From: Desertifilum tharense IPPAS B-1220
Lineage (GTDB): Bacteria; Cyanobacteriota; Cyanobacteriia; Cyanobacteriales; Desertifilaceae
Length of the DNA stretch: 64,000 nt
NCBI RefSeq assembly: GCF_001746915.1
Contig: NZ_MJGC01000022.1
Location: forward strand, 1-64,000
Direction of reading: 5' to 3'
Part shown: piece by piece, positions 33,320-42,110 of the stretch
Layout: the number at the start of each line of letters is the position of its first letter
Position numbering within the stretch: the stretch's first letter is position 1
Notes under the pieces: model-generated
What the model was told of the DNA's origin: nothing
Database searches by the model: none
Seen by the model: the letters and a program-made list of their open reading frames with translations, nothing else
Translations under genes and position numbers: made by a program

Positions 33320-35896
33320 CTATTTTGTGGTAAGCGTGTGTGCCCCATCCCAGGCTAGGGGAGGTGGGCTGGTAAGAAATCCCTGCGATCGCTCTAAGTG
33401 AATTTCCACGGCGCGATCGTGGGGTTGCAGGTGCTTGGCTTGTTCAAAATAATGAATCGCTTCAATAAAATCGCGACTGATATAAGCAGACCGCCCTAAG
33501 CTGTAGAGGTCAAGAAACTCGCGGGTTTGGGTTTCTAGGAGTTCGTTGCGATCGCCAATCAGTTCGTAAACGCTAACCGCCTCATTTTTCCCCTTCACCC
33601 GAATTTTATCGAGTTCCCGCACCCAGATGCGATCGGCACAGTGATGATAAGTAAACTCGCTGATAATAATATCGCAGCCGTATTCTTTCGTCACCCCTTC
33701 TAGACGCGAACTCAAATTCACCCCATCGCCAATCACCGTGTAATCCATCCGTTTCTGGGAACCAATATTTCCCGATACCACCTCACCGGAACTAATCCCA
33801 ATTCCAATCCGAATTTGCGGTTGATTTTCCATAAACCGCTTATTATTAAACTCCTTCAACCGCCGCCGCATATCCAGCGCCGACTGAACCGCCATCCACG
33901 CATGATTTTCTACCGGAAGCGGCGCGCCAAACACCGCCATCAGCGCATCGCCAATAAACTTATCGAGCGTCCCCTCATAATTAAACACCGCCTCCACCAT
34001 CGTCTCAAAATACTGATTGAGCAGCCGCACCACTTCCTGAGCGCCCAAATTTTCCGTTAAGGTGGTATAACCGCGAATATCGGAAAACAGAATCGTGACA
34101 TCCTTGCGTTCCCCTTCCATCAGCGCATCTTCACCCCGCGCCATCACCTGTTCCACCACCCCCGGATTCATGTAGCGATACATGGTGGTTTTCATCCGTT
34201 TTTCTTGGCTGATATCCTCAAGCACCACCAGCCCCCCGCGCACTGCACCATCGGGATTGGTTAGCGGGTTCACCGTCAAGTTAATACTGCGTTCAATCGG
34301 ACGAACTTGCGCCTTATTCAGATATCCCTGGTAGCCATTTTGCAACAATTCCAGATCGTTCCAGGGAATATAGAGTTCTGGATTATGGCGATCGCGAATC
34401 GCTAAAATACAAATCCCTGCATCCTCCAGCGACACGCTATTATTGCCATCATTTAAGCAATACAAACCCGCCGTCAGCGTTTGTTCTGGGACATATTGCC
34501 GCGTGCCATAGGTTAAGCTATCCATCAGTCGCATTTGCAGATGTTCGACCGATACCACCTCCCAGACATAGCGGCCTAACAGCTTACTTTCCCACAACTG
34601 CAAATTCACCTTACCCGCCGACTTGTGAACCGGACAGCCTAACAGTTCTAGCGCCGCCTCATTCAGCGTCACAATTTTGCCCTGCATATCCGTAGAAATC
34701 ACCGCATCCGATAGGCTTTGCAGAATATCTTTTTGATACTGCTTTTCTTGTAAAACGCTTTCAAATAACTTGGCATTTTCCAGCGCAATTCCCGCCTGGA
34801 TATTAAACGCCTGCATAAACTCTTCATCAGAACTGGTAAAACTGCCCTGATGCTTATTAATTAACTGGCTAACTCCAATTAAATCCCCGGTTGAGTTAAA
34901 TACGGGCATACATAAAATATTGCGCGTCACATAACCCGTCCGCTTATCCGTACTGGGGTCAAAACGCGGATCTTCATACGCATTGGGAATATTTAACACC
35001 TCACCCGTCGAAGCCACATAACCCGCAATCCCCTTATTAGCCGGAATGCGAATTTCCATCATCGTCATTCCGTCGGCTGTCGCCACCTTCGTCCACAGTT
35101 CGCCGCTTTCCTTGCGTAACAAAAATAGCGTACTGCGATCGGCCTGCATTAATTCCCGCGCCTGTTCCATCACCGATTTCAGGGTGGTTTCCACATCCAA
35201 ACTCTGTCCTAGGGTTTGGGTCGCTTTTAATAGCGCGGCGGCCCCCCGTTGGTTGCGGGCGGCCATGTAAAAAGATTGACAGGTTTCTAAGATAATCCCA
35301 ATTGAAGAGGCAAAATCGCGAAAGGTCTGTTCGTCTTCCTCATTAAAGGGTTCATCCCCGGCTTTATTGGACAGTTGAACAACAGCCACCACTTGGTTTT
35401 TACTGCTCATAATGGGCATACACAGCAAGTTGCGCGTGTGGTATCCCATTTGCTTGTCGAGTTCTTTGTTAAACAGGGGATGGGAAGACGCGTGGCTGAT
35501 ATTGAGGCATTGACCCGTAGAAGCGACATGACCAGCAATGCCAATATTGAGGGGAATCCGAATTTCTATGGGTTTTGCGGTTTCAGACTGGCTAATTTTT
35601 GACCAAAGCTGTCCTTTTTCGCCATCGACTAGAAAGATAGTGGTGCGGTCGGCTTGTAGAATTTGCCCAATTTTGAGGGTTAAGGCATCTAGAATCTGTT
35701 CCAGCATGGATTCTAGGGCTTCGTTGTTGATCAGATCGATCGCCCTGAGAAATTGCTGAAACTCTGCGGTAATGAAATCTAGCAGGCAGACAAACTCTGG
35801 AACCCGCAGGGTTTTGACCCGTTGTGTTAGGGCACCCATCAAGTTAACTTGAGCTAAGGTTGCAAGAACGCTGCCAGTAGTGTTAGGAAGTGTCAT
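33320..35896 (-). CDS. cyaB1: CyaB1-type adenylate cyclase (GAF-GAF-PAS-cyclase)
   Basis: An 858-residue soluble class III adenylate cyclase. GAF-A (about 65-205) and GAF-B (about 235-380) each carry the NK-x-F-x3-DE signature (NKAGDEPFNEEDE and NKHQGSFTSSDE), typical of cyclic-nucleotide-binding GAF domains. A PAS-like domain (about 390-570) and the cyclase (about 600-780) follow. Metal ligands are Asp606 and Asp650; the purine-selecting pair is Lys646 and Thr720, the class IIIb form that fits ATP. The C-terminus looks TPR-like. Length, order and catalytic numbering match CyaB1 of Anabaena. In that enzyme cAMP binding to the GAF tandem activates the cyclase, a feedback that is likely conserved here. 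Followed upstream by sqdX with a 263-base gap. Confidence 0.92.
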   Translation of the reverse strand: MTLPNTTGSVLATLAQVNLMGALTQRVKTLRVPEFVCLLDFITAEFQQFLRAIDLINNEALESMLEQILDALTLKIGQILQADRTTIFLVDGEKGQLWSKISQSETAKPIEIRIPLNIGIAGHVASTGQCLNISHASSHPLFNKELDKQMGYHTRNLLCMPIMSSKNQVVAVVQLSNKAGDEPFNEEDEQTFRDFASSIGIILETCQSFYMAARNQRGAAALLKATQTLGQSLDVETTLKSVMEQARELMQADRSTLFLLRKESGELWTKVATADGMTMMEIRIPANKGIAGYVASTGEVLNIPNAYEDPRFDPSTDKRTGYVTRNILCMPVFNSTGDLIGVSQLINKHQGSFTSSDEEFMQAFNIQAGIALENAKLFESVLQEKQYQKDILQSLSDAVISTDMQGKIVTLNEAALELLGCPVHKSAGKVNLQLWESKLLGRYVWEVVSVEHLQMRLMDSLTYGTRQYVPEQTLTAGLYCLNDGNNSVSLEDAGICILAIRDRHNPELYIPWNDLELLQNGYQGYLNKAQVRPIERSINLTVNPLTNPDGAVRGGLVVLEDISQEKRMKTTMYRYMNPGVVEQVMARGEDALMEGERKDVTILFSDIRGYTTLTENLGAQEVVRLLNQYFETMVEAVFNYEGTLDKFIGDALMAVFGAPLPVENHAWMAVQSALDMRRRLKEFNNKRFMENQPQIRIGIGISSGEVVSGNIGSQKRMDYTVIGDGVNLSSRLEGVTKEYGCDIIISEFTYHHCADRIWVRELDKIRVKGKNEAVSVYELIGDRNELLETQTREFLDLYSLGRSAYISRDFIEAIHYFEQAKHLQPHDRAVEIHLERSQGFLTSPPPLAWDGAHTLTTK

Positions 35897-36097
35897 GATG
35901 ATGCCGCTTCAACGAGCTTAACCTAGCCCGGAGATCCAAACAGGGACGCCCTTGAGTCGAAGAATTGGGTAGAGTTAGGGCTACGCTACCTTACACACAG
36001 AATGTTAACTTGGTTTTCAATTCTTCGGTTCCGTTTTTCTAGAGAAATCGGACAGGTGCTAGGAAGATAGCAGGGAACTGAGGGCTGATAGACAAGT

Positions 36098-36121
36098 GTA
36101 GGGCGAGAAAACTCGCCCTAC
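36098..36121. repeat. REP-like palindrome
   Basis: A 10-bp perfect stem (GTAGGGCGAG / CTCGCCCTAC) with an AAAA loop, between the sqdX stop and the cyclase start. It has no T-run and could stabilise the 3' end of the sqdX transcript. It resembles dispersed cyanobacterial hairpin repeats. Confidence 0.55.
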
Positions 36122-36159
36122 CTTCAAGTATGCCCAAGTTTGCCGGAAAACTACACGGG

Positions 36160-37293
36160 TTAGGCGGCAGTAAACTGCTGGGAGGGATATAAAACGGATT
36201 GATAGTATTGTCGCAGTTGGCGCGTTGCTGCACTCCAACTCCAGCGTTCGGCCTCGGCGCGGGCGTTTTCTCGCAGCAGTTCGCGCATCTTGGCATCATT
36301 GAGGAGGCGTTGGGTTGCGGCGATCGCGCCTTGTTCCTCATCGGGGTCGAACAGGCAGCCATTCACCCCATCGGTCACAATATCGACAATACCGCCCCGT
36401 GCAGCAGCGACGACAGGGCATCCGGCAGCCATTGCTTCGAGGAGAACTAACCCCAACGTTTCAGTCCGGGAGGGGAAAATAAAGGCATCGGCTGAGGCAA
36501 AGGCAGACGCGAGTTCTAACCCCTGGAGGTAGCCGACGAAATGGGTGGGAGTGCCTGCGAAATGAGCTTCTAAGGCTTGGCGGTGGGGCCCATCGCCCAC
36601 TAGGGCTAAACGGGCGTTGGGAATGGCTTCTAGGATGGGTTTAATCCGATCGATTTCTTTTTCTGCCCCCAAACGACCCACGTAGAGGAGTAAAGGGGCG
36701 TCTGGGTGGCCTTGGGAGAGGCGATCGCGCATTTGCGAACTGGCGAGGGTGGGTTGGAACATTTCGGTATCCACGCCCCGCTGCCATAGGTCTACGCGCT
36801 CAATTCCGTGACTCGCCAATTCCTGTACCATAGCCGTTGAGGTACACAGGTTTAACTCGGCCTGGTTGTGCATGGATTTCAGCAGTTCCCACAGCACGCC
36901 CTCTAGCATGGCTAACCCGTAATGCTGCAAGTATTTGGGGAGGTGGGTATGGTAGGAGGCAACCAGGGGAATATTTAATTTTTTACCGTAATACAGTCCG
37001 GCGACTCCCAAAACGGCAGGGTTCGCTACGTGAATAATATCCGGTTGAAAGGCTTCTAGCGCGTAGCCAATGGAAGGACGCGGTAGGGCCATTTTCAATT
37101 CGGGATACAGTGGTAAGGGGAAGCCGGAAACGCCGCAAATTTGTGCGCCTTTGTATTCGGTCAGACCCCCGTCTGGACAGAATACCATCACTTGATCCCC
37201 CGAACGTTGCAGGTGATCTACGGTATGGCGCAGGCGAGTCACAATCCCATCCACTTTCGGTAAAAAAGTTTCGGTGAAAAGCGCAATTCGCAT
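36160..37293 (-). CDS. sqdX: Sulfoquinovosyltransferase SqdX (GT4)
   Basis: A 377-residue GT-B family 4 glycosyltransferase that transfers sulfoquinovose from UDP-sulfoquinovose to diacylglycerol, giving the thylakoid lipid SQDG. The N-terminus is MRIALFTETFLPKVDGIVTR; the mid-region includes QRGVDTEMFQP, YVGRLGAEKEIDRI and ALVGDGPHRQAL; the nucleotide-binding end has FPSRTETLGLVLLEAMAAG. The location directly behind sqdB fixes the assignment within GT4. The 348 bases to sqdB hold a perfect palindrome. Confidence 0.93.
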   Translation of the reverse strand: MRIALFTETFLPKVDGIVTRLRHTVDHLQRSGDQVMVFCPDGGLTEYKGAQICGVSGFPLPLYPELKMALPRPSIGYALEAFQPDIIHVANPAVLGVAGLYYGKKLNIPLVASYHTHLPKYLQHYGLAMLEGVLWELLKSMHNQAELNLCTSTAMVQELASHGIERVDLWQRGVDTEMFQPTLASSQMRDRLSQGHPDAPLLLYVGRLGAEKEIDRIKPILEAIPNARLALVGDGPHRQALEAHFAGTPTHFVGYLQGLELASAFASADAFIFPSRTETLGLVLLEAMAAGCPVVAAARGGIVDIVTDGVNGCLFDPDEEQGAIAATQRLLNDAKMRELLRENARAEAERWSWSAATRQLRQYYQSVLYPSQQFTAA

Positions 37294-37641
37294 AAGTGTT
37301 GCTACGATGACGATCGATTAAACGCGAGTTCTAGACATTCGACGATTTAGGCGGGAGATGCGCTGAATGTCAAAACCAAGCATGAGGTTCTTTATTCATA
37401 ATCCCATGCCTTTTGCCCAACCGCGAACGATCTGAGTTTTTCTAGGAATCTATTAATTGAATTGCCTTTGAACTCCTGAATCATGCATGTATAGAAGCTA
37501 ACAAAGTTGCTTAAAGTACCCGCGCGAGGTGGGACTGCGATCGATGTTCGGGAGGCGGTTCTACTGCCATTAACCTTTAATGGCAAAGGGCGATCGCGCT
37601 TCTCGCTGAGTCATACCGCCTCACGCATTGGGTGGGTTTGC
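37294..37641. other. sqdB-sqdX intergenic region with palindrome
   Basis: No coding sequence was recognised in these 348 bases. At 37565-37585 is a perfect palindrome, TGCCATTAA-CCT-TTAATGGCA (9-bp arms, 3-base spacer), without a T-run. It could be an operator or an mRNA hairpin in the sqdB-sqdX transcript. Confidence 0.5.
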
Positions 37642-39201
<1,560 letters not shown>

Positions 39202-39229
39202 TTGCCCTAAGCAGGTAATGCCGTATTAT
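39202..39229 (+). promoter_or_regulatory. Candidate promoter of the 39236 leader RNA
   Basis: TTGCCC (39202-39207) and TATTAT (39224-39229) are 16 bases apart, matching 4 of 6 and 5 of 6 consensus positions. Initiation would be near 39236, just before a structured stretch that ends in an intrinsic terminator. Confidence 0.4.
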
Positions 39230-39235
39230 TACGTA

Positions 39236-39341
39236 AACTCATCGCGATCGCTTCCGGATGACCCGCGATGAAACCAGAAAGATGAATTGGCGAAATTCAG
39301 GTGATTGCCAGAGTCAGGGGACAACCTCTGACTCCTTTTTT
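39236..39341 (+). ncRNA. Structured leader or small RNA ending in an intrinsic terminator
   Basis: On the plus strand, hairpin 1 pairs TCATCGCG (39239-39246) with CGCGATGA (39264-39271), a perfect 8-bp stem. Hairpin 2 pairs GAGTCAGGGG (39311-39320) with CCTCTGACTC (39325-39334) and is followed by six T residues, a textbook terminator. No plus-strand gene precedes it, so the terminator must serve a non-coding transcript starting near 39236, about 105 bases long. It may be a free small RNA or an attenuator for the gene starting at 39390. No known riboswitch or Yfr family is recognised. Confidence 0.55.
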
Positions 39342-39389
39342 GGGATCGCGATCGCGCTAAAATCTTTTAAAGTTTCCCGTCGCGAAGTC

Positions 39390-39620
39390 ATGGCCCCAAA
39401 GGAGAACATCGTGGACCCGACAACCATCAATTGTGCAGAAGCCTGCGTCAATGGCTGCGTTTTAGGCGATCGCTGTCCGAATAAAGAATATGCTGCCCAA
39501 GCTTCGCAATTCATCCAAGAGACTTCTCTCGATCAAATGCTAGAAATTGCCGAAGAAGCCATCCGTAAAAAACGGATGCAGCCGCCCCAATGGGTGATTC
39601 CAGAGTTTCCCGACTCCTGA
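39390..39620 (+). CDS. Small protein with four-cysteine motif
   Basis: A 76-residue protein with Cys15-x3-Cys19-x3-Cys23-x5-Cys29 (CAEACVNGCVLGDRC), a possible metal or disulfide site, followed by helices (AAQASQFIQETSLDQMLEIAEEA) and a QPPQWVIPEFPDS end. I recognise it as a type of small protein conserved in cyanobacteria but not its function. The ATG at 39390 is chosen: an earlier in-frame start at 39258 would read through the intrinsic terminator at 39311-39341. The TRAP transporter genes start 82 bases downstream on the same strand. Confidence 0.7.
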   Translation: MAPKENIVDPTTINCAEACVNGCVLGDRCPNKEYAAQASQFIQETSLDQMLEIAEEAIRKKRMQPPQWVIPEFPDS

Positions 39621-39702
39621 AAAGATTCATAGAGATTCAGCGTTTCAACCGGAAATTTCCCTAAAATATTGAAATTTATCCCCACCCAGCCCTAGTTGAA
39701 AC

Positions 39703-40257
39703 GTGGAAACCCTGCTTCGCCTTGCCCGCATCATCGATACCTGGATTGAGCGCCTCGGCCGCTTAATATTATGGTTCGTGCTGCTGATGGTTCTCGTCGG
39801 TGTCTGGAACGTCATCGGCCGCTACTTGGGTTACGCCATTGGACAAAACCTCAGTTCCAACGCCCTGATTGAAACCCAGTGGTACATTTTTGACCTGATC
39901 TTTCTTCTCGGTGCCGCCTACACCCTCAAACATAACGAACATGTCCGCGTAGATGTCCTCTACAGTACCTGGCGGCGCAAACGCAAAGCTTTAATTGACT
40001 TCCTCGGTGCCCTCTTTTTTCTCATCCCCTTCAGCGCTTTGGCGATCTACTTTTCCTGGGCGGCAGTTCGCAACTCTTGGGCAATCTTAGAACAGTCCCC
40101 CGATCCGGGCGGGCTGCCCCGTTATCCCATCAAAACCGCCATTTTAGTCAGTTTTGCCCTCCTCATCCTGCAAGGGATTTCTGAGGCGATTAAGAATTGG
40201 GCGATTTTTACCGGAACCCTTGCATCCCCAGAGGAAGAACATGACCTTAGCGTATGA
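39703..40257 (+). CDS. TRAP transporter small permease (DctQ-type)
   Basis: A 184-residue membrane protein with four helices. It carries the DctQ pattern: WIERLGRLILWFVLLMVLVGVWNV, then ETQWYIFDLIFLLGAAYTL and the HNEHVRVDVLYS motif, with further helices at LGALFFLIPFSALAIYF and ILVSFALLILQGISEAI. With DctM it forms the sodium-coupled TRAP carrier for small organic acids. The start is GTG. It overlaps the DctM gene by 17 bases. The substrate-binding DctP protein is not next to it. Confidence 0.92.
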   Translation: METLLRLARIIDTWIERLGRLILWFVLLMVLVGVWNVIGRYLGYAIGQNLSSNALIETQWYIFDLIFLLGAAYTLKHNEHVRVDVLYSTWRRKRKALIDFLGALFFLIPFSALAIYFSWAAVRNSWAILEQSPDPGGLPRYPIKTAILVSFALLILQGISEAIKNWAIFTGTLASPEEEHDLSV

Positions 40258-41626
40258 ATGGTTAGGCCCGGTGATGTTTGCCGGGGCGCTGGTTTTGCTC
40301 TCCTTGGGCTATCCGGTGGCTTTCTCGCTTGGGGGAGTGGCGATTCTCTTTGGATCGATTGGCATTGCTTTGGGCGTCTTTAATCCCCTGTTTATGACCG
40401 CAATGCCGCAACGGATCTTTGGGATTATGGCAAACTATACCCTGCTGGCCATCCCCTACTTTATCTTCATGGGTTCGATGCTCGAAAAATCCGGCATCGC
40501 CGAAGACTTGCTGGAAACGATGGGGATTTTATTTGGGCGCTTGCGGGGAGGACTGGCTTTAGCTGTAGTATTGGTGGGGGCTTTGCTAGCAGCCACTACA
40601 GGCGTCGTCGCCGCTACAGTTGTGGCAATGGGATTAATTTCCCTACCGATTATGTTGCGCTACGGCTATAACAAGCAACTCGCAGCCGGGGTGATTGTCG
40701 CCTCTGGTACCCTGGGACAAATTATTCCGCCGTCTGTGGTTCTGGTGGTTCTGGGCGATCAATTGGGCGTTTCTGTCGGCGATTTGTTCATCGGTTCGAT
40801 GATTCCCGGCTTGATGATGGCGGGGGCGTTTGCTGCCCATGTTTTGATTGTGGCGTTCTTACGGCCGGATGTTGCGCCATCTTTACCCCTGGAGGTGCGT
40901 TCCATTGGTGCAAAAGCGCTAGCGATCCGGGTGGTGCGAGTGATGATTCCGCCCTTGGTGTTAATTTTATTGGTATTGGGAAGTATTTTCTTTGGCGTGG
41001 CAACACCGACAGAAGCAGGGGCGGTGGGATGCGTGGGGGCGATCGCGCTTTCTGCGGTCAATCGTAAACTCAGTTGGGCCGCTTTGCAAAATGTCTGCGA
41101 TGCAACGCTGCGAACGACCAGCATGGTGATGTTTATTTTAATTGGCTCCACGGCCTTTTCGCTGGTGTTTCGGGGTCTAAATGGCGATCGCTTTATCTTC
41201 GATTTGTTAACCAATCTCCCCGGCGGTCAGTTCGGCTTTCTGTTCGTCAGCATGTTGGTTATTTTTATCCTGGGGTTCTTTATCGATTTTTTCGAGATCG
41301 CCTTTATTGTCATTCCCCTTTTAGTACCCGTCGCCCAACAACTGAACCTCGATTTAGTTTGGTTTGGTGTCATCCTAGGCGCAAATCTGCAAACCTCCTT
41401 CCTCACCCCGCCGTTTGGGTTCGCCCTATTTTATCTGCGCGGAATTGCCCCTCCCAGTATCTCTACAACCGATATTTACCAAGGGGCGGTTCCCTTCATT
41501 TTGCTGCAATTGCTAGTTTTGGTGTTAATTATTTTGTTTCCCGGAATTGTCAGTTATCTACCTTCGCTGACGGCTGAAGTGCGATCGCCTACAGGCGTGA
41601 GTCTCCTCACTCTGTTTTTCGATTAA
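40241..41626 (+). CDS. TRAP transporter large permease (DctM-type)
   Basis: A 461-residue DctM-family protein, 12 hydrophobic helices: GPVMFAGALVLLSLGYPVAFSLGGVAI, PYFIFMGSMLEKSGIAEDLLE, GLALAVVLVGALLAATTGVVAATVVAMGLISLP, ASGTLGQIIPPSVVLVVLGD, VATPTEAGAVGCVGAIALSA and LDLVWFGVILGANLQTSFLTPPFGFALFYL. The ATG at 40241 has GAGGAAGAAC just upstream; the longer frame from 40154 is inside dctQ. Cyanobacterial homologues include the Gtr glutamate transporter of Synechocystis, but the substrate here is not fixed by sequence. Confidence 0.92.
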   Translation: MTLAYEWLGPVMFAGALVLLSLGYPVAFSLGGVAILFGSIGIALGVFNPLFMTAMPQRIFGIMANYTLLAIPYFIFMGSMLEKSGIAEDLLETMGILFGRLRGGLALAVVLVGALLAATTGVVAATVVAMGLISLPIMLRYGYNKQLAAGVIVASGTLGQIIPPSVVLVVLGDQLGVSVGDLFIGSMIPGLMMAGAFAAHVLIVAFLRPDVAPSLPLEVRSIGAKALAIRVVRVMIPPLVLILLVLGSIFFGVATPTEAGAVGCVGAIALSAVNRKLSWAALQNVCDATLRTTSMVMFILIGSTAFSLVFRGLNGDRFIFDLLTNLPGGQFGFLFVSMLVIFILGFFIDFFEIAFIVIPLLVPVAQQLNLDLVWFGVILGANLQTSFLTPPFGFALFYLRGIAPPSISTTDIYQGAVPFILLQLLVLVLIILFPGIVSYLPSLTAEVRSPTGVSLLTLFFD

Positions 41627-41715
41627 ACTCAGTCTAAGCTGGGATTTAAATCAAACCCATCCTGGGTTATCCTCAGCCAAGATAGACCTGTCAACCCAGG
41701 CAGGTGTTGTAACTC

Positions 41716-41889
41716 ATGCAACTCTCTTATCGCGGTATTTCCTACAATAACGAGCCTTGCACCGCTGAAACCATTCCCTCAGATGTCAGCGCCCAATTTT
41801 TAGGTCAAAAATACCAAGTTCGTCGCCTCGTTAACCCTAGCGTTGTCACCTCTCGACAAGCTTTAAAATATCGCGGCATTATCCATTAA
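41716..41889 (+). CDS. DUF4278 microprotein
   Basis: A 57-residue protein starting MQLSYRGISYNNEP, the LxYRGxxY start of DUF4278, with QKYQVRRL and ALKYRGI at the end. DUF4278 proteins are short, nearly cyanobacteria-only and of unknown function. An ATG with TTGTAACTC before it, no strong ribosome binding site. Below the size limit of most ORF callers. Confidence 0.75.
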   Translation: MQLSYRGISYNNEPCTAETIPSDVSAQFLGQKYQVRRLVNPSVVTSRQALKYRGIIH

Positions 41890-42052
41890 TCCGCTATCAA
41901 AAAACAACTCAAGCAGAGAATTGACGGTTACAGAGGGAGAGGTGATTTGGCGATCGCCTCTCAACTTATGGATGTAAATCTGAGGACTTCTCACATTCTA
42001 TATCGCAGCCCCGGTTAAAAGCGTCCCTGGCGATCGCCCTTGCGAAACCCAT

Positions 42053-42090
42053 AAAAAAAGTCAGTGTCAGCCCTTAAACTCACACAGACT
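42053..42090 (-). terminator. Rho-independent terminator of the RND operon
   Basis: On the minus strand AGTCTGTGT pairs with ACACTGACT (one mismatch) and is followed by seven T residues. It is about 20 bases past the stop at 42111. Confidence 0.7.
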
Positions 42091-42110
42091 TTCATACCCA
42101 AGATGCGATT

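Noticed and set aside
39258..39389. Longer start of the cysteine-motif protein
   Set aside because: It would translate through the intrinsic terminator at 39311-39341.
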